From: Nocardia sp. CDC159
GTDB taxonomy: Bacteria; Actinomycetota; Actinomycetes; Mycobacteriales; Mycobacteriaceae
Length of the DNA stretch: 64,000 nt
Direction: 5' to 3'
Assembly (NCBI RefSeq): GCF_023740735.1
Contig: NZ_JAMRXH010000001.1
Location: forward strand, 372,001 to 436,000
Below are positions 45,090-53,540 of this stretch, piece by piece. The notes below the pieces were generated by a model that was given only the letters and a program-made list of their open reading frames with translations, was not told the origin of the DNA and made no database searches. The position numbers were made by a program, and so were the translations under genes. The first letter of the stretch is position 1, and every line of letters begins with the position of its first letter.

Positions 45090-46366
45090 CCACCCACCCC
45101 GAAACGATCATGATCCCCGCCCACATCCACGGCTATCCGGGCGTGGCCTTCGGCGGCTATGTGGCGGGGCTGTTGGCAGCGCGCGCAGAGCGGGGTCTCC
45201 TGCGCGTCGCTCCCGGTGCCGACACCGCCCGGATCCCCGCTGGCAGCAAGGTCGAACGGATCGGGTCCGGCAGCACTGCCACGCGCATCGGCTCCGCCGA
45301 GAACCCGCCGCACGTCGACGCCAACGGCACCGCTCCGTGCGGTGAATCCGGTGACTTCGCGTGCCTCGAGCCCGAAAACAACTCCTCGCGCGGCAATTCC
45401 GGCGATAACTCCCCTTCCGGCGGATTCGCCAACCACTCTCCCCGCGCCCCATTGGGCAACGACTCGCCGTGCGGCCGATCCGACAACGACTCCTCGCACA
45501 GCGCACCCGGCAACGTCCCACGCGACAGGTCCGACAACGACCCCGCACGTGGCAAGTCCAACAACAACTCCCCGCGCGACGCACCCGAGGACAGCTGTCC
45601 GCGTGGCGGATCCGACAGCGACCTCCCGCGCCGCGAGTCCGACGACCTCCGGCGCGGCCCATCCGGTGGCGACGTCCTGCACTGCCCGCCCGATGACGAT
45701 GCCCTTCGACTCGACGCCGGGAACCGAATCGCGTCTATCGGTTCCGAAAGTCTCGGCCTGCGTGTCGATTTCCGGCGGGCGATACCGGTCGAGACGCCGA
45801 TCACGCTGGCCGAAACCGGTACGGGCTGGGCGCTTCTCGATGCCGAGGCGGTGCTGTTGGCCGAGGTGGGTCGGGATGTTGGGCCCGATGTGGTGGTGCC
45901 GGAACCACCGTCATGGGCGCGGGCGCGGGAGGCTTCCGCCAAATCCGCCGCGGTCGAGCGCGCGATACCCGATTGCTACGGCTGTGGGACCGCCTGTCGG
46001 CCGGGGCGCGGATTGCGCTTGTATCCGTGGGGGCTGCGGGGGCGGAATATGGTGGTGGCGGCGTGGGTTCCCGATCGGGAGCTGGCCGGGCCCGATGGCC
46101 TGCTCCCCCCGCCCACCGTCTGGGCGGCCCTGGACTGCCCCGGAGGCTGGGCCGCGATCGTGCTGTCGGGCATGCGGCCCGGTGGGGTCACCGCGGCCAT
46201 GCGGGTGACTCGCCATCGGCCGATGCGCGCAGGTGAGAAGTATCTGGTACATGCCTGGCCGATCGCCACCGAGGGTCGCAAATACACGGTGGGCGTGGCG
46301 ATCTCGACGCCCGAGGGCCTCCGGTGCGCCACGGCCGAGGCGCTGTGGATCGAACCGCGCGGTTGA
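45086..46366 (+). CDS. Hotdog/thioesterase-like protein with a repeat-encoded insertion
   Basis: A 426-residue protein. Residues about 1-50 and 220-426 look like one protein interrupted. The N-terminal part (IHGYPGVAFGGYVAGLLAA) and the C-terminal part (PDCYGCGTACRPGRGLRLYP, WAALDCPGGWAAI, YLVHAWPIATEGRKY) resemble a double-hotdog thioesterase, judged only by pattern. Between them, about residues 55-215 are Asn/Ser/Asp/Arg/Gly-rich and encoded by 27-bp tandem repeats. The insertion is probably disordered and stays in frame because the unit is a multiple of three. It is coupled to the SDR. Confidence 0.8.
   Translation: MTTHPETIMIPAHIHGYPGVAFGGYVAGLLAARAERGLLRVAPGADTARIPAGSKVERIGSGSTATRIGSAENPPHVDANGTAPCGESGDFACLEPENNSSRGNSGDNSPSGGFANHSPRAPLGNDSPCGRSDNDSSHSAPGNVPRDRSDNDPARGKSNNNSPRDAPEDSCPRGGSDSDLPRRESDDLRRGPSGGDVLHCPPDDDALRLDAGNRIASIGSESLGLRVDFRRAIPVETPITLAETGTGWALLDAEAVLLAEVGRDVGPDVVVPEPPSWARAREASAKSAAVERAIPDCYGCGTACRPGRGLRLYPWGLRGRNMVVAAWVPDRELAGPDGLLPPPTVWAALDCPGGWAAIVLSGMRPGGVTAAMRVTRHRPMRAGEKYLVHAWPIATEGRKYTVGVAISTPEGLRCATAEALWIEPRG
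45377..45670 (+). repeat. 27-bp degenerate tandem repeat, about 11 units, in coding sequence
   Basis: Consecutive 27-bp units start at 45377, 45404, 45431, 45458, 45485, 45512 (24 bp), 45536, 45563, 45590, 45617 and 45644. Encoded nonamers include NNSSRGNSG, NHSPRAPLG, NDSPCGRSD, NDPARGKSN, NNSPRDAPE and SDLPRRESD. Less regular units may precede 45377. The units diverge by 30-50%, so the array is old. Confidence 0.85.
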
Positions 46367-46374
46367 GCCGAAAA

Positions 46375-46410
46375 CGCCGAATGCCACGTGTTTTCACGTG
46401 GCATTCGGCG
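46375..46410. terminator. Bidirectional intrinsic terminator
   Basis: A perfect 16-bp stem (CGCCGAATGCCACGTG and its complement) with the loop TTTT lies between the converging repeat-protein gene and the 33-residue ORF. GAAAA precedes it, so the minus strand reads a T-run after the stem. Confidence 0.88.
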
Positions 46411-46426
46411 TATCTCGCTCACCGCG

Positions 46427-46528
46427 TCACAGCGGGGGCATTCCGGACGAACCGGTCGTGGCCCAGTTCCAGAACGCGTTGATGTGCATGATGAGCACAT
46501 TGGCGAGATCGATCACGGTGCTACCCAT
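46427..46528 (-). CDS. Possible 33-residue membrane-type peptide
   Basis: A short frame from ATG 46528 to TGA 46427-46429. A clear GAGG lies 8 nt upstream (GTGAGGAATACCC) and a strong terminator follows 16 bp after the stop. The peptide begins MGSTVIDLANVLIMHINAFW and ends in a Gly/Ser/Pro tail: a hydrophobic helix with Asp, His and Trp residues. Small secreted porin-like peptides exist in Corynebacterium (PorA/PorH), but no homology is claimed. The gene-like signals on both sides make it more credible than chance. Confidence 0.5.
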   Translation of the reverse strand: MGSTVIDLANVLIMHINAFWNWATTGSSGMPPL

Positions 46529-46628
46529 GGGTATTCCTCACATCAGGCAATGGACTTGCAGCGCCCAGGGTAACGGGCCGGCAACGATGCCGACGCGCTT
46601 TGGCCGCCGTGCCCGTCCGACACCCGGG

Positions 46629-47918
46629 TCAGAGGTTCCCGACGGCGTGCTCCAATCTGCGGGCCACCAGTTCGCGGGCCTGCTCGCGCAGCACCGGCCG
46701 ATAGCCGCTCGGATACACCGGATCCGCGGGCGCGTACTGCTTCAGCACCTCCTTGGCGAGGGTGATCTTGTGCACCTCGGTCGGCCCGTCGGCGATGGCC
46801 ATCACCTCGGCGTAGTTCAGCATGTCGACGAACGGCAGATCCTCGCTGACGCCGAGCGCTCCGTGCAGATGCAGGGCGCGCCGGGCGATGTCGTGCATGA
46901 CCTTCGGCATGGCCACCTTGATGGCGGCGATGTCCTTACGCACCCTCAGGTAGTTCTGCTCCTTGTCGATGCGCCAGGCGGTGCGCAGCACCAACAGGCG
47001 GAACTGCTCCATCTCGATCCAGGAATCGGCGATGCGCTCCTGGGTCATCTGCTTACCGCCCAGCACGCCATTGCCCATCGGCCGCGACACCGCCCGCTCG
47101 CACATCATGTCGAAGGCCTTGCGCACCAGGGCGACCGTGCGCATGGCGTGATGCACGCGGCCACCGCCGAGGCGGGTCTGCGCCACGATGAAGCCCTGCC
47201 CCTCCGCGCCCAGCAGATGATCGACCGGAATACGCACATCGGTGAACCGCAGATGGGCCTCGTGCTCGCTGAAGCCGTGTACGTGGAAGTTCTTGACGAT
47301 CTCGAGGCCCGGGGTGTCGGCGGGCACGATGAACATCGACAGCCGCTGATGCGGCGGCGCGTCCGGATCGGTAACCGCCATGACGATATGGAAGGTGGCG
47401 AATTCGGCGGCGGTGTTGAACCACTTCTCGCCGTTGATCACCCAGTGCTCACCGTCCCGCACGGCCGTGGTCCGGAACGAGGTCGGATCGGAACCGCCGG
47501 TGGGCTCGGTCATCACATAACAGGAGCCGATCTCACCGTCCAGCAGCGGCTGCAGATATTTCGCCTTCTGCTCCGCGGTGCCGAAATGGGCGAGGATCTC
47601 CGCATTGCCCGAATCCGGCGCCTGGCAGCCGAACACCAGCGGCGCCCACATCGACGTGCCCAGCACCTCGTTGAGCAGGGCCAGCTTCAACTGCCCATAC
47701 CCCGGACCGCCCAGTTCGGGCCCGAGATGGCAGGCCCACAACCCCTGCTCCTTCACCTGCTCCTGCAGCGGCCGCAGCAGCGCGCGCACCTGTGGATCGG
47801 TCCGGTTGTACGGGTTGAGCCCGATCAGGTCGAGCGGTTCCACCTCGGTACGGACGAACTCGGCGACCCAGTCCAGCTTGCGCTGGTACTCCGGATCGGT
47901 CTCGAAATCCCAAGCCAT
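46629..47918 (-). CDS. Acyl-CoA dehydrogenase (FadE)
   Basis: A 429-residue FAD-dependent acyl-CoA dehydrogenase. The N-terminal helical domain, YVMTEPTGGSDPTSFRT (FAD/substrate loop), HWVINGEKWFNTAA (beta domain), and the C-terminal HLHGALGVSEDLPF and DGPTEVHKITLAKEVL are diagnostic. It is last of a three-gene operon (SDR, TetR, FadE) with a 2-nt gap after the TetR stop. The substrate is unknown; branched or aromatic acyl-CoA is plausible for such regulator-linked enzymes. Confidence 0.94.
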   Translation of the reverse strand: MAWDFETDPEYQRKLDWVAEFVRTEVEPLDLIGLNPYNRTDPQVRALLRPLQEQVKEQGLWACHLGPELGGPGYGQLKLALLNEVLGTSMWAPLVFGCQAPDSGNAEILAHFGTAEQKAKYLQPLLDGEIGSCYVMTEPTGGSDPTSFRTTAVRDGEHWVINGEKWFNTAAEFATFHIVMAVTDPDAPPHQRLSMFIVPADTPGLEIVKNFHVHGFSEHEAHLRFTDVRIPVDHLLGAEGQGFIVAQTRLGGGRVHHAMRTVALVRKAFDMMCERAVSRPMGNGVLGGKQMTQERIADSWIEMEQFRLLVLRTAWRIDKEQNYLRVRKDIAAIKVAMPKVMHDIARRALHLHGALGVSEDLPFVDMLNYAEVMAIADGPTEVHKITLAKEVLKQYAPADPVYPSGYRPVLREQARELVARRLEHAVGNL

Positions 47919-47920
47919 GA

Positions 47921-48550
47921 TCAGCCTTTCGTATCTGTCGAATGGACGAGTCCGTCCAGGACGGTGCTGGCGAGCAAATCCGCGATGGCGTCGGGACCGT
48001 GGCCGCCGCGGGGGCGGTACCAGAGGGTCACCGAATTGAGCATGCCGAGAATGCCGTTGGTGATCACATGATCGGAGGTGCGCAGCAGCCCCTCCGCATG
48101 CCCCGCGTCGATCACCCGCTGCCAGCGCTGCTGCACCTGGTCGCGCAGCTCCTGCAGGTCGGCGGCGCGCTCACCGGTCAGCGCCGAGACGTCGCGCAGC
48201 TGGATCGCGACCTCGAGCCGGTGCTCGATGATCAGCCGGATGTGGCTGTGTATGAGCCTGCGCAGCTTGGTGACCGGGTCGTCGTCGCTCGACTCGATCT
48301 CGCTCGCCTCGGCGTCCATCACCGCGGTGTAATCGCGCAGGATCTGGAACAGCAGCTCCTCCTTGGAACCGATGTGGTAGTACAGCGCCCCGCGCTGCAC
48401 ATCGGCGCGGTCGCCGATCTCGGCGACACCGGTGCCGTGAAAGCCCTTGGCCGCGAACAGCTCCACCGCCACCCGCGTGATGCGCCAGCGGGTCTGCTCC
48501 GCCGTCGCGGCCGGGGGACGTCCCCGGCGGCGCGCCGGTGCCGTCGTCAT
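47921..48550 (-). CDS. TetR family regulator (KstR2/FadR-like)
   Basis: A 209-residue repressor. A basic arm (RRRGRPPA), HTH (VELFAAKGFHGTGVAEIGDR, then QRGALYYHIGSKEELL) and helical C-domain are present. Regulators of this type control acyl-CoA catabolism and bind CoA thioesters. The ATG overlaps the SDR stop (ATGA), and the FadE gene begins 2 nt after its stop. It probably represses its own operon through the palindrome at 49323-49337. Confidence 0.92.
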   Translation of the reverse strand: MTTAPARRRGRPPAATAEQTRWRITRVAVELFAAKGFHGTGVAEIGDRADVQRGALYYHIGSKEELLFQILRDYTAVMDAEASEIESSDDDPVTKLRRLIHSHIRLIIEHRLEVAIQLRDVSALTGERAADLQELRDQVQQRWQRVIDAGHAEGLLRTSDHVITNGILGMLNSVTLWYRPRGGHGPDAIADLLASTVLDGLVHSTDTKG

Positions 48551-49290
48551 TTCCAGCCCCCGTCCAGGGCCAGCGTCGCCCCCGAGCAGTAGCCGGACGC
48601 CTCGGCGTCGGCGAAATACAGTGCCGCACCCACGATCTCGTGCGGCTGGCCGACCCGACCCGCGGCGGTATGCCTGCCCATCTCCGCACGCAACTCCTCG
48701 GACCAGGCCGACGAGATGTCGGTGGCGAACGGGCCGCACTGAATCGTGTTGACCCGCACCGCCGGACCGTAGGTCTGGGCCAGCCCCAGCGTGAGCGCGT
48801 TCAGCCCCGCCTTGGCCGCGGCGTACGGCACCGCGAGCGGCTCCGGCCGCACCGCCTCCAGCGAGGAGATATTGATGATCGCGCCGCCATCCGCGGCCGC
48901 CATCCGCGCGCCGATCAGGGCCGAGAGCCGGAACGGCCCTTTGAGATTCACCCCGACGACCTTGTCGAACAGTGCCTCGCTGACCTGATCCAGGCTTGGA
49001 TACAGCGGCGAGACACCCGCATTGTTCACCAGCACGTCGACCCGCCCGAATTCGGCGTAGGAGGCCTCGACCAGGGCGTCGCACTGCGCCCACTCGCTCA
49101 CGTTGCACGCCACGGGAAGTGCGCGGCGGCCGTGGGCGTCGGCGACCCGTTTCGCGAGCCGCGCGCACGCGTCGAACTTGCGACTGGCGATCACCACATC
49201 GGCCCCGGCCGCCGCGAAAGCCAGCACCATCTCCCGCCCGAGGCCCCGACTGCCCCCGGTGACCACAACGACCTTGTCCGACAGTCCCAT
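48547..49290 (-). CDS. Short-chain dehydrogenase/reductase, first gene of the FadE operon
   Basis: A 247-residue SDR. The cofactor motif is TGGSRGLG, NNAG is present, the catalytic Ser is in ISSLEAV, and YAAAK is intact. ATG 49290 follows GGGAGGGGCC. It leads the SDR-TetR-FadE operon and likely acts with FadE in one acyl-CoA degradation route. Confidence 0.92.
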   Translation of the reverse strand: MGLSDKVVVVTGGSRGLGREMVLAFAAAGADVVIASRKFDACARLAKRVADAHGRRALPVACNVSEWAQCDALVEASYAEFGRVDVLVNNAGVSPLYPSLDQVSEALFDKVVGVNLKGPFRLSALIGARMAAADGGAIINISSLEAVRPEPLAVPYAAAKAGLNALTLGLAQTYGPAVRVNTIQCGPFATDISSAWSEELRAEMGRHTAAGRVGQPHEIVGAALYFADAEASGYCSGATLALDGGWK

Positions 49291-49322
49291 CGGCGGCCCC
49301 TCCCGGTGAAATGTTCCGAGTA

Positions 49323-49337
49323 GTACATTAAATGTAC
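49323..49337. promoter_or_regulatory. Probable TetR operator of the SDR-TetR-FadE operon
   Basis: GTACATT-A-AATGTAC is a 7-bp perfect inverted repeat with a 1-bp centre, 33 bp upstream of the SDR start and overlapping a -10-like stretch on the minus strand. It lies in the gap shared with glcB (49443). Confidence 0.75.
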
Positions 49338-49442
49338 CAGCCGATACAATCAAGGGGCCGGGGTCACAATCCCCGTTGACTACCGCCGAGTAACATGACA
49401 GGCGTACTTTTTCCATCCGGCTTTCTCGAAATGAGGCAGTAG

Positions 49443-51626
49443 ATGACAGAGCGGATTCAGGTCGGCGGACTGCAGGTGGCGAGGGTTCTCCACGAGTTCG
49501 TCGAGAACGAGGCGCTCCCCGGCACCGGCGTCGATTCCGCCGCGTTCTGGTCGGGTGCCGAACAGGTCATCAACGACCTCGCCCCGCGCAACCGCGCCCT
49601 GCTGGCCGAGCGCGACGAGATTCAGGGCAAGCTCGACGCCTGGCACGCCGAGAACCCGGGCGCCGGTTACGACAAGGCCGCCTACAAGAAGTTCCTCGCC
49701 GAGATCGGCTACCTGCGCGAGGAGCCCGCCGACTTCCAGATCGCGACCCAGAACGTCGACGACGAGATCGCCACCACCGCGGGTCCGCAGCTGGTCGTGC
49801 CGGTGATGAACGCCCGCTTCGCGATCAACGCCGCCAACGCCCGGTGGGGCTCGCTCTACGACGCCCTCTACGGCACCGACGCCATCCCCGAGACCGGCGG
49901 CGCGGAGAAGGGCACCGGCTACAACAAGGTCCGCGGCGACAAGGTCATCGAGTGGGCCCGCAACTTCCTCGACGACGCGGTCCCGCTGATCACCGGATCG
50001 CACGTCGGCTCGAAGAAGTACGCCATCGTCGACGGCGAACTCGAGGTCACCCTCGAGGACGAGACCACGATCGGCCTGGCCGATGCCTCGGCCCTGGTCG
50101 GCTACCTCGGCGAGCCCGAGAATCCGACCGCGGTGCTGCTGAAGCACAACGGACTGCACATCGAGATCCAGATCGATCCGGACTCGCCGATCGGCAAGAC
50201 CGACGACGCGGGCGTCAAGGACGTCGTGCTGGAGTCCGCGGTCACCACGATCATGGACTTCGAGGATTCGGTCGCCGCGGTCGACGCCGAGGACAAGGTG
50301 CTCTGCTACCACAACTGGCTGGGCCTGATGAAGGGCGATCTGGCCGAGGAGGTCAGCAAGGGCGGTAAGACCTTCACCCGCACCATGAACCCGGACCGGG
50401 TGTACAAGGCCCTCGACGGCTCGGATCTCGTGCTGCACGGCCGCTCGCTGCTGTTCGTCCGCAATGTCGGACACCTCATGACCTCCGACGCGATTCTCGA
50501 CCAGAACGGCAACGAGGTGCCCGAGGGCATCCTGGACGGCCTGATCACCTCGCTCATCGCCAAGCACTCGCTGCGCGCGGACGTGAAGCTGACCAACTCC
50601 CGCACGGGCTCGGTCTACATCGTGAAGCCGAAGATGCACGGACCGGACGAGGTGGCCTTCACCAACGAGCTGTTCGGCCGCATCGAGGACGTGCTGGGCC
50701 TGCCGCGCAACACGCTCAAGGTCGGCATCATGGACGAGGAGCGCCGCACCACGGTCAACCTGAAGGCCTGTATCGCCGCCGCCAAGGAGCGCGTGGTCTT
50801 CATCAACACCGGCTTCCTCGACCGCACCGGCGACGAGATCCACACCTCCATGGAGGCCGGGCCCATGGTCCGCAAGGCCGATATGAAGAAGCAGCAGTGG
50901 ATCCTGGCCTACGAGGACTGGAACGTCGACACGGGCCTCGCGACCGGCCTGCCGCACAAGGCGCAGATCGGTAAGGGCATGTGGGCCATGCCCGACCTGA
51001 TGAAGGACATGCTCGAGCAGAAGATCGGCCATCCGCGCGCCGGTGCCACCACCGCGTGGGTGCCCTCGCCGACGGCCGCGACCCTGCACGCCACCCACTA
51101 CCACCTGGTGGACGTGTTCAAGCGTCAGGCCGAGATCGCCAAGGGCGGCGCCCGCGCCTCGGTGGACCAGCTGCTCGAGATCCCCCTTGCGGCCGAACCG
51201 AATTGGACCGCCGAGGAGATCAAGAACGAGCTGGACAACAACTCCCAGTCCATCCTCGGCTATGTGGTCCGCTGGATCGACCAGGGCGTCGGCTGTTCCA
51301 AGGTCCCCGACATCCACGATGTCGCCCTGATGGAAGACCGCGCCACCCTGCGCATCTCGAGCCAGCTGATGGCCAACTGGCTGCGCCACGGCATCATCAC
51401 CCCCGAAAAGGTGGTGGAAAGCCTCGAGCGCATGGCCCCCGTGGTCGACCGCCAGAACGCGGGCGACAAGAACTACAAGCCCATGGCCCCCGACTTCGCG
51501 GCCAGCGTCGCCTTCCAGGCCGCCAAGGAGCTCGTCCTCGAGGGCACCAAGCAGCCCAACGGCTACACCGAGCCGATCCTGCACCGCCGCCGCCGCGAGG
51601 CAAAGGCCCTGGCCGCCAAGAACTGA
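49443..51626 (+). CDS. glcB: Malate synthase G
   Basis: A 727-residue glyoxylate-bypass enzyme (glyoxylate + acetyl-CoA to malate). [72 protein letters not shown] and [18 protein letters not shown] (with the catalytic Asp) are the family landmarks. The length and single-chain form match the G isoform (Rv1837c). It is monocistronic, with a 14-bp terminator hairpin 13 bp after the stop. Confidence 0.97.
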   Translation: MTERIQVGGLQVARVLHEFVENEALPGTGVDSAAFWSGAEQVINDLAPRNRALLAERDEIQGKLDAWHAENPGAGYDKAAYKKFLAEIGYLREEPADFQIATQNVDDEIATTAGPQLVVPVMNARFAINAANARWGSLYDALYGTDAIPETGGAEKGTGYNKVRGDKVIEWARNFLDDAVPLITGSHVGSKKYAIVDGELEVTLEDETTIGLADASALVGYLGEPENPTAVLLKHNGLHIEIQIDPDSPIGKTDDAGVKDVVLESAVTTIMDFEDSVAAVDAEDKVLCYHNWLGLMKGDLAEEVSKGGKTFTRTMNPDRVYKALDGSDLVLHGRSLLFVRNVGHLMTSDAILDQNGNEVPEGILDGLITSLIAKHSLRADVKLTNSRTGSVYIVKPKMHGPDEVAFTNELFGRIEDVLGLPRNTLKVGIMDEERRTTVNLKACIAAAKERVVFINTGFLDRTGDEIHTSMEAGPMVRKADMKKQQWILAYEDWNVDTGLATGLPHKAQIGKGMWAMPDLMKDMLEQKIGHPRAGATTAWVPSPTAATLHATHYHLVDVFKRQAEIAKGGARASVDQLLEIPLAAEPNWTAEEIKNELDNNSQSILGYVVRWIDQGVGCSKVPDIHDVALMEDRATLRISSQLMANWLRHGIITPEKVVESLERMAPVVDRQNAGDKNYKPMAPDFAASVAFQAAKELVLEGTKQPNGYTEPILHRRRREAKALAAKN

Positions 51627-51632
51627 GGCCGA

Positions 51633-52169
51633 TCAACCGAAGCCCCCGGCCGGGATCCGGCCGGGGGCTTCGTCGTGCTTGCCGTAGTCGGCGAAGATCT
51701 CGTCGATCGAATCAGCGATCACCGCACGTTGGATCCACCCTTCGAGCGTCTCGGGATCCCCGCACTCACGGACCCGCGCTTCGAGTTCGGCCGGAACATC
51801 GATTCCCCGAGCGGCGAGCACGGCCAGCAGCGCCTTGGCTTCTCCCTTGGCTTCGCCCTCGGCGACACCTTCGCGGTAGATCCCGCGGAAGAAGTCGCTC
51901 ATGGGTTGCCGTGTAGTGCTCCGCATCAGCGCCTCCAGGTATCGCTGGGCCACCTTCGGCAAGGTGGCCATCACCAGGTCAAGGTACATATTCACCACCG
52001 CGTCCGCCCGGTACTCGGTCGGGTCGATATCCGGAAAGTCAGCCGAATCCAATCGCACATGGTCGAACTCGGGTAATCGCATGCCGACCACGGAGATCAA
52101 CAATTCCGAGACGAGCTGGGGTCGCACGCGAATCAGCTCGATCAGCGCTTCGTGGACTCGGGACGGCAT
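51633..52169 (-). CDS. Rpn/PD-(D/E)XK-type hypothetical protein, probably internally deleted
   Basis: A 178-residue protein. The N-terminus (MPSRVHEALIELIRVRPQLV, then LPEFDHVRLDSADFPDIDPTEYRADAVV) and C-terminus (SDFFRGIYREGVAEGEAKGEA, ALLAVLAARGIDVP) match the two ends of a roughly 290-300 residue actinobacterial family often classed with Rpn-like PD-(D/E)XK nucleases. The central part, which should hold the nuclease core, is missing, so catalytic activity is unlikely. The last codons run through the glcB terminator hairpin. The start is ATG 52169; upstream in-frame extension to 52292 lacks family similarity. Confidence 0.6.
   Translation of the reverse strand: MPSRVHEALIELIRVRPQLVSELLISVVGMRLPEFDHVRLDSADFPDIDPTEYRADAVVNMYLDLVMATLPKVAQRYLEALMRSTTRQPMSDFFRGIYREGVAEGEAKGEAKALLAVLAARGIDVPAELEARVRECGDPETLEGWIQRAVIADSIDEIFADYGKHDEAPGRIPAGGFG
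51640..51670 (+). terminator. glcB: Terminator of glcB
   Basis: A 14-bp perfect stem (AAGCCCCCGGCCGG and its complement) with the loop GAT, 13 bp after the glcB stop, followed by CGTCGTGCTT. It is embedded in the 3' codons of the convergent gene at 51633-52169. Confidence 0.88.
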
Positions 52170-52307
52170 GGCCGGGCACGCTACGCCCGCCCACTGACGG
52201 GTTTGGCCGAATAGAAGTCCATACGGACCTCGGAAGCCGAGTTTCCAGAACGGAATGGCCCAAGAGGGAATGTTATGTGATCCAGCTAACAAACCGCTCG
52301 GTGTGGC

Positions 52308-52313
52308 TATAAG
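52308..52313 (+). promoter_or_regulatory. -10 element of the exported esterase (probable leaderless transcript)
   Basis: TATAAG ends 5 nt before ATG 52319, and there is no Shine-Dalgarno (AGCAGGT only). Confidence 0.5.
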
Positions 52314-52318
52314 CAGGT

Positions 52319-53377
52319 ATGGGTAATCGTTTCAACCTTGCGGGGCCGTTCCGGCGGATCGGTGTCGCGATTGCGTGTGTCGTGCTTGGAGTGGGGGTCG
52401 TGGCCGTGGTGGCGCCGGGGGCGCCCGCGGCGGCGCAGACATGTTCGCTGGCGCCTACGGATGGGCCCGTATCGCGGACGATCAAGAGTCCATTTCCGCT
52501 GGAACACGGTGGAGTGATCGATGTCGAGCGCAGCTATCTGCTCTATGTGCCGCCCGGGCTGACCGAGGCGGCGCCGTTGCTGGTTCTCAATCACGGGGCG
52601 AACGCGACCGCGGAGAACATCGAGCAGCACACGGGCTGGACGCAGTACGCGGCCGAGCATCGTTTCATCGTGGCCTACAGCCGGACGCTGGTGCGGACCG
52701 ATCGGCTGCCGATCATCGGGCCGGTGGTCGGGTCGATCATCTATCCGGGCAACGTCTGGTTCTTCAACGAGGGCTCGTTCGATGTGGCGTATCTGAAAAA
52801 CGTTGTCGCCGATATCAAGAGCTCCTACTGTGTGGACGCCAGGCGCGTGTACAACTGGGGCTTCTCCGAGGGCGCGATCATGGCCAACCGGATGGCCTGT
52901 GACGCGGCGGACGTGTTCGCCGCGGTCGTGTCCTGGCAGGGCTCGGATGCGACGGTGCCGAGCGCGAGCAGCCTCGCGGTCGCATTGGATCTGGGCCTGG
53001 GGCCGCTGATGGGCCTGACACCGCTCACCGAGTGGATCTACCGCCTGAATGTGCCGATCTCACCGTGCGATCCGAGCAGGCCGATCGCGGTGGGCGTGTA
53101 TCAGGGCAGTCAGGATCTGTACTCGCAGCAACCGGTCGGCAGGCAGAACGTCCATCAGTGGAATCTGCGCAACGGCTGCCCGACCGAACCCAGCAGCTCG
53201 CAGATCAATGTCGGCTTCTGGTCGGCGATCCACCAGTACAGCCCGTGCAACGCCGGTATCACCGAGGTGTGGGCGACCATGGCCGGTGAGCCGCACGGCT
53301 GGCCGAGGGACCCGGCCAAGGCCGCGGCGCTGCGCGACGCCCAATGGAACTATCTGTCCTCCTACACCCTGCCCTGA
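52319..53377 (+). CDS. Exported alpha/beta-hydrolase, PHB-depolymerase/feruloyl-esterase-like
   Basis: A 352-residue secreted esterase. The signal peptide is in residues about 1-40 (ends APAAAQTCS). The oxyanion region LVLNHGANAT, nucleophile elbow GFSEGAIMANR, the Asp in YQGSQDLYS and the His in GEPHGWP are consistent with a Ser-Asp-His triad. Cys residues are positioned for disulfides. The family (Esterase_phd, LpqC-like) degrades polyesters or cell-wall esters. The substrate is unknown. Confidence 0.85.
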   Translation: MGNRFNLAGPFRRIGVAIACVVLGVGVVAVVAPGAPAAAQTCSLAPTDGPVSRTIKSPFPLEHGGVIDVERSYLLYVPPGLTEAAPLLVLNHGANATAENIEQHTGWTQYAAEHRFIVAYSRTLVRTDRLPIIGPVVGSIIYPGNVWFFNEGSFDVAYLKNVVADIKSSYCVDARRVYNWGFSEGAIMANRMACDAADVFAAVVSWQGSDATVPSASSLAVALDLGLGPLMGLTPLTEWIYRLNVPISPCDPSRPIAVGVYQGSQDLYSQQPVGRQNVHQWNLRNGCPTEPSSSQINVGFWSAIHQYSPCNAGITEVWATMAGEPHGWPRDPAKAAALRDAQWNYLSSYTLP

Positions 53378-53540
53378 TCCCTTGCGGCGGTACATCACCC
53401 GACCGAGGCGGGCGCGCGGCCACCGGCCGACCGCCCGCCTCCTCGTGTCGCGTATTCCGATTCCGCGATATCCACTCCATTCACCGCGCGACCATGAAGC
53501 CACCGAGGCGCATTCCGCGGCTCCATCTGGGAGAGTTGCC

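Noticed and set aside
45469..45696. Alternative-frame ORF within the 27-bp repeat region
   Set aside because: Repeats of length divisible by three keep all frames open; the coupled 45086 frame has domain sequence on both sides.
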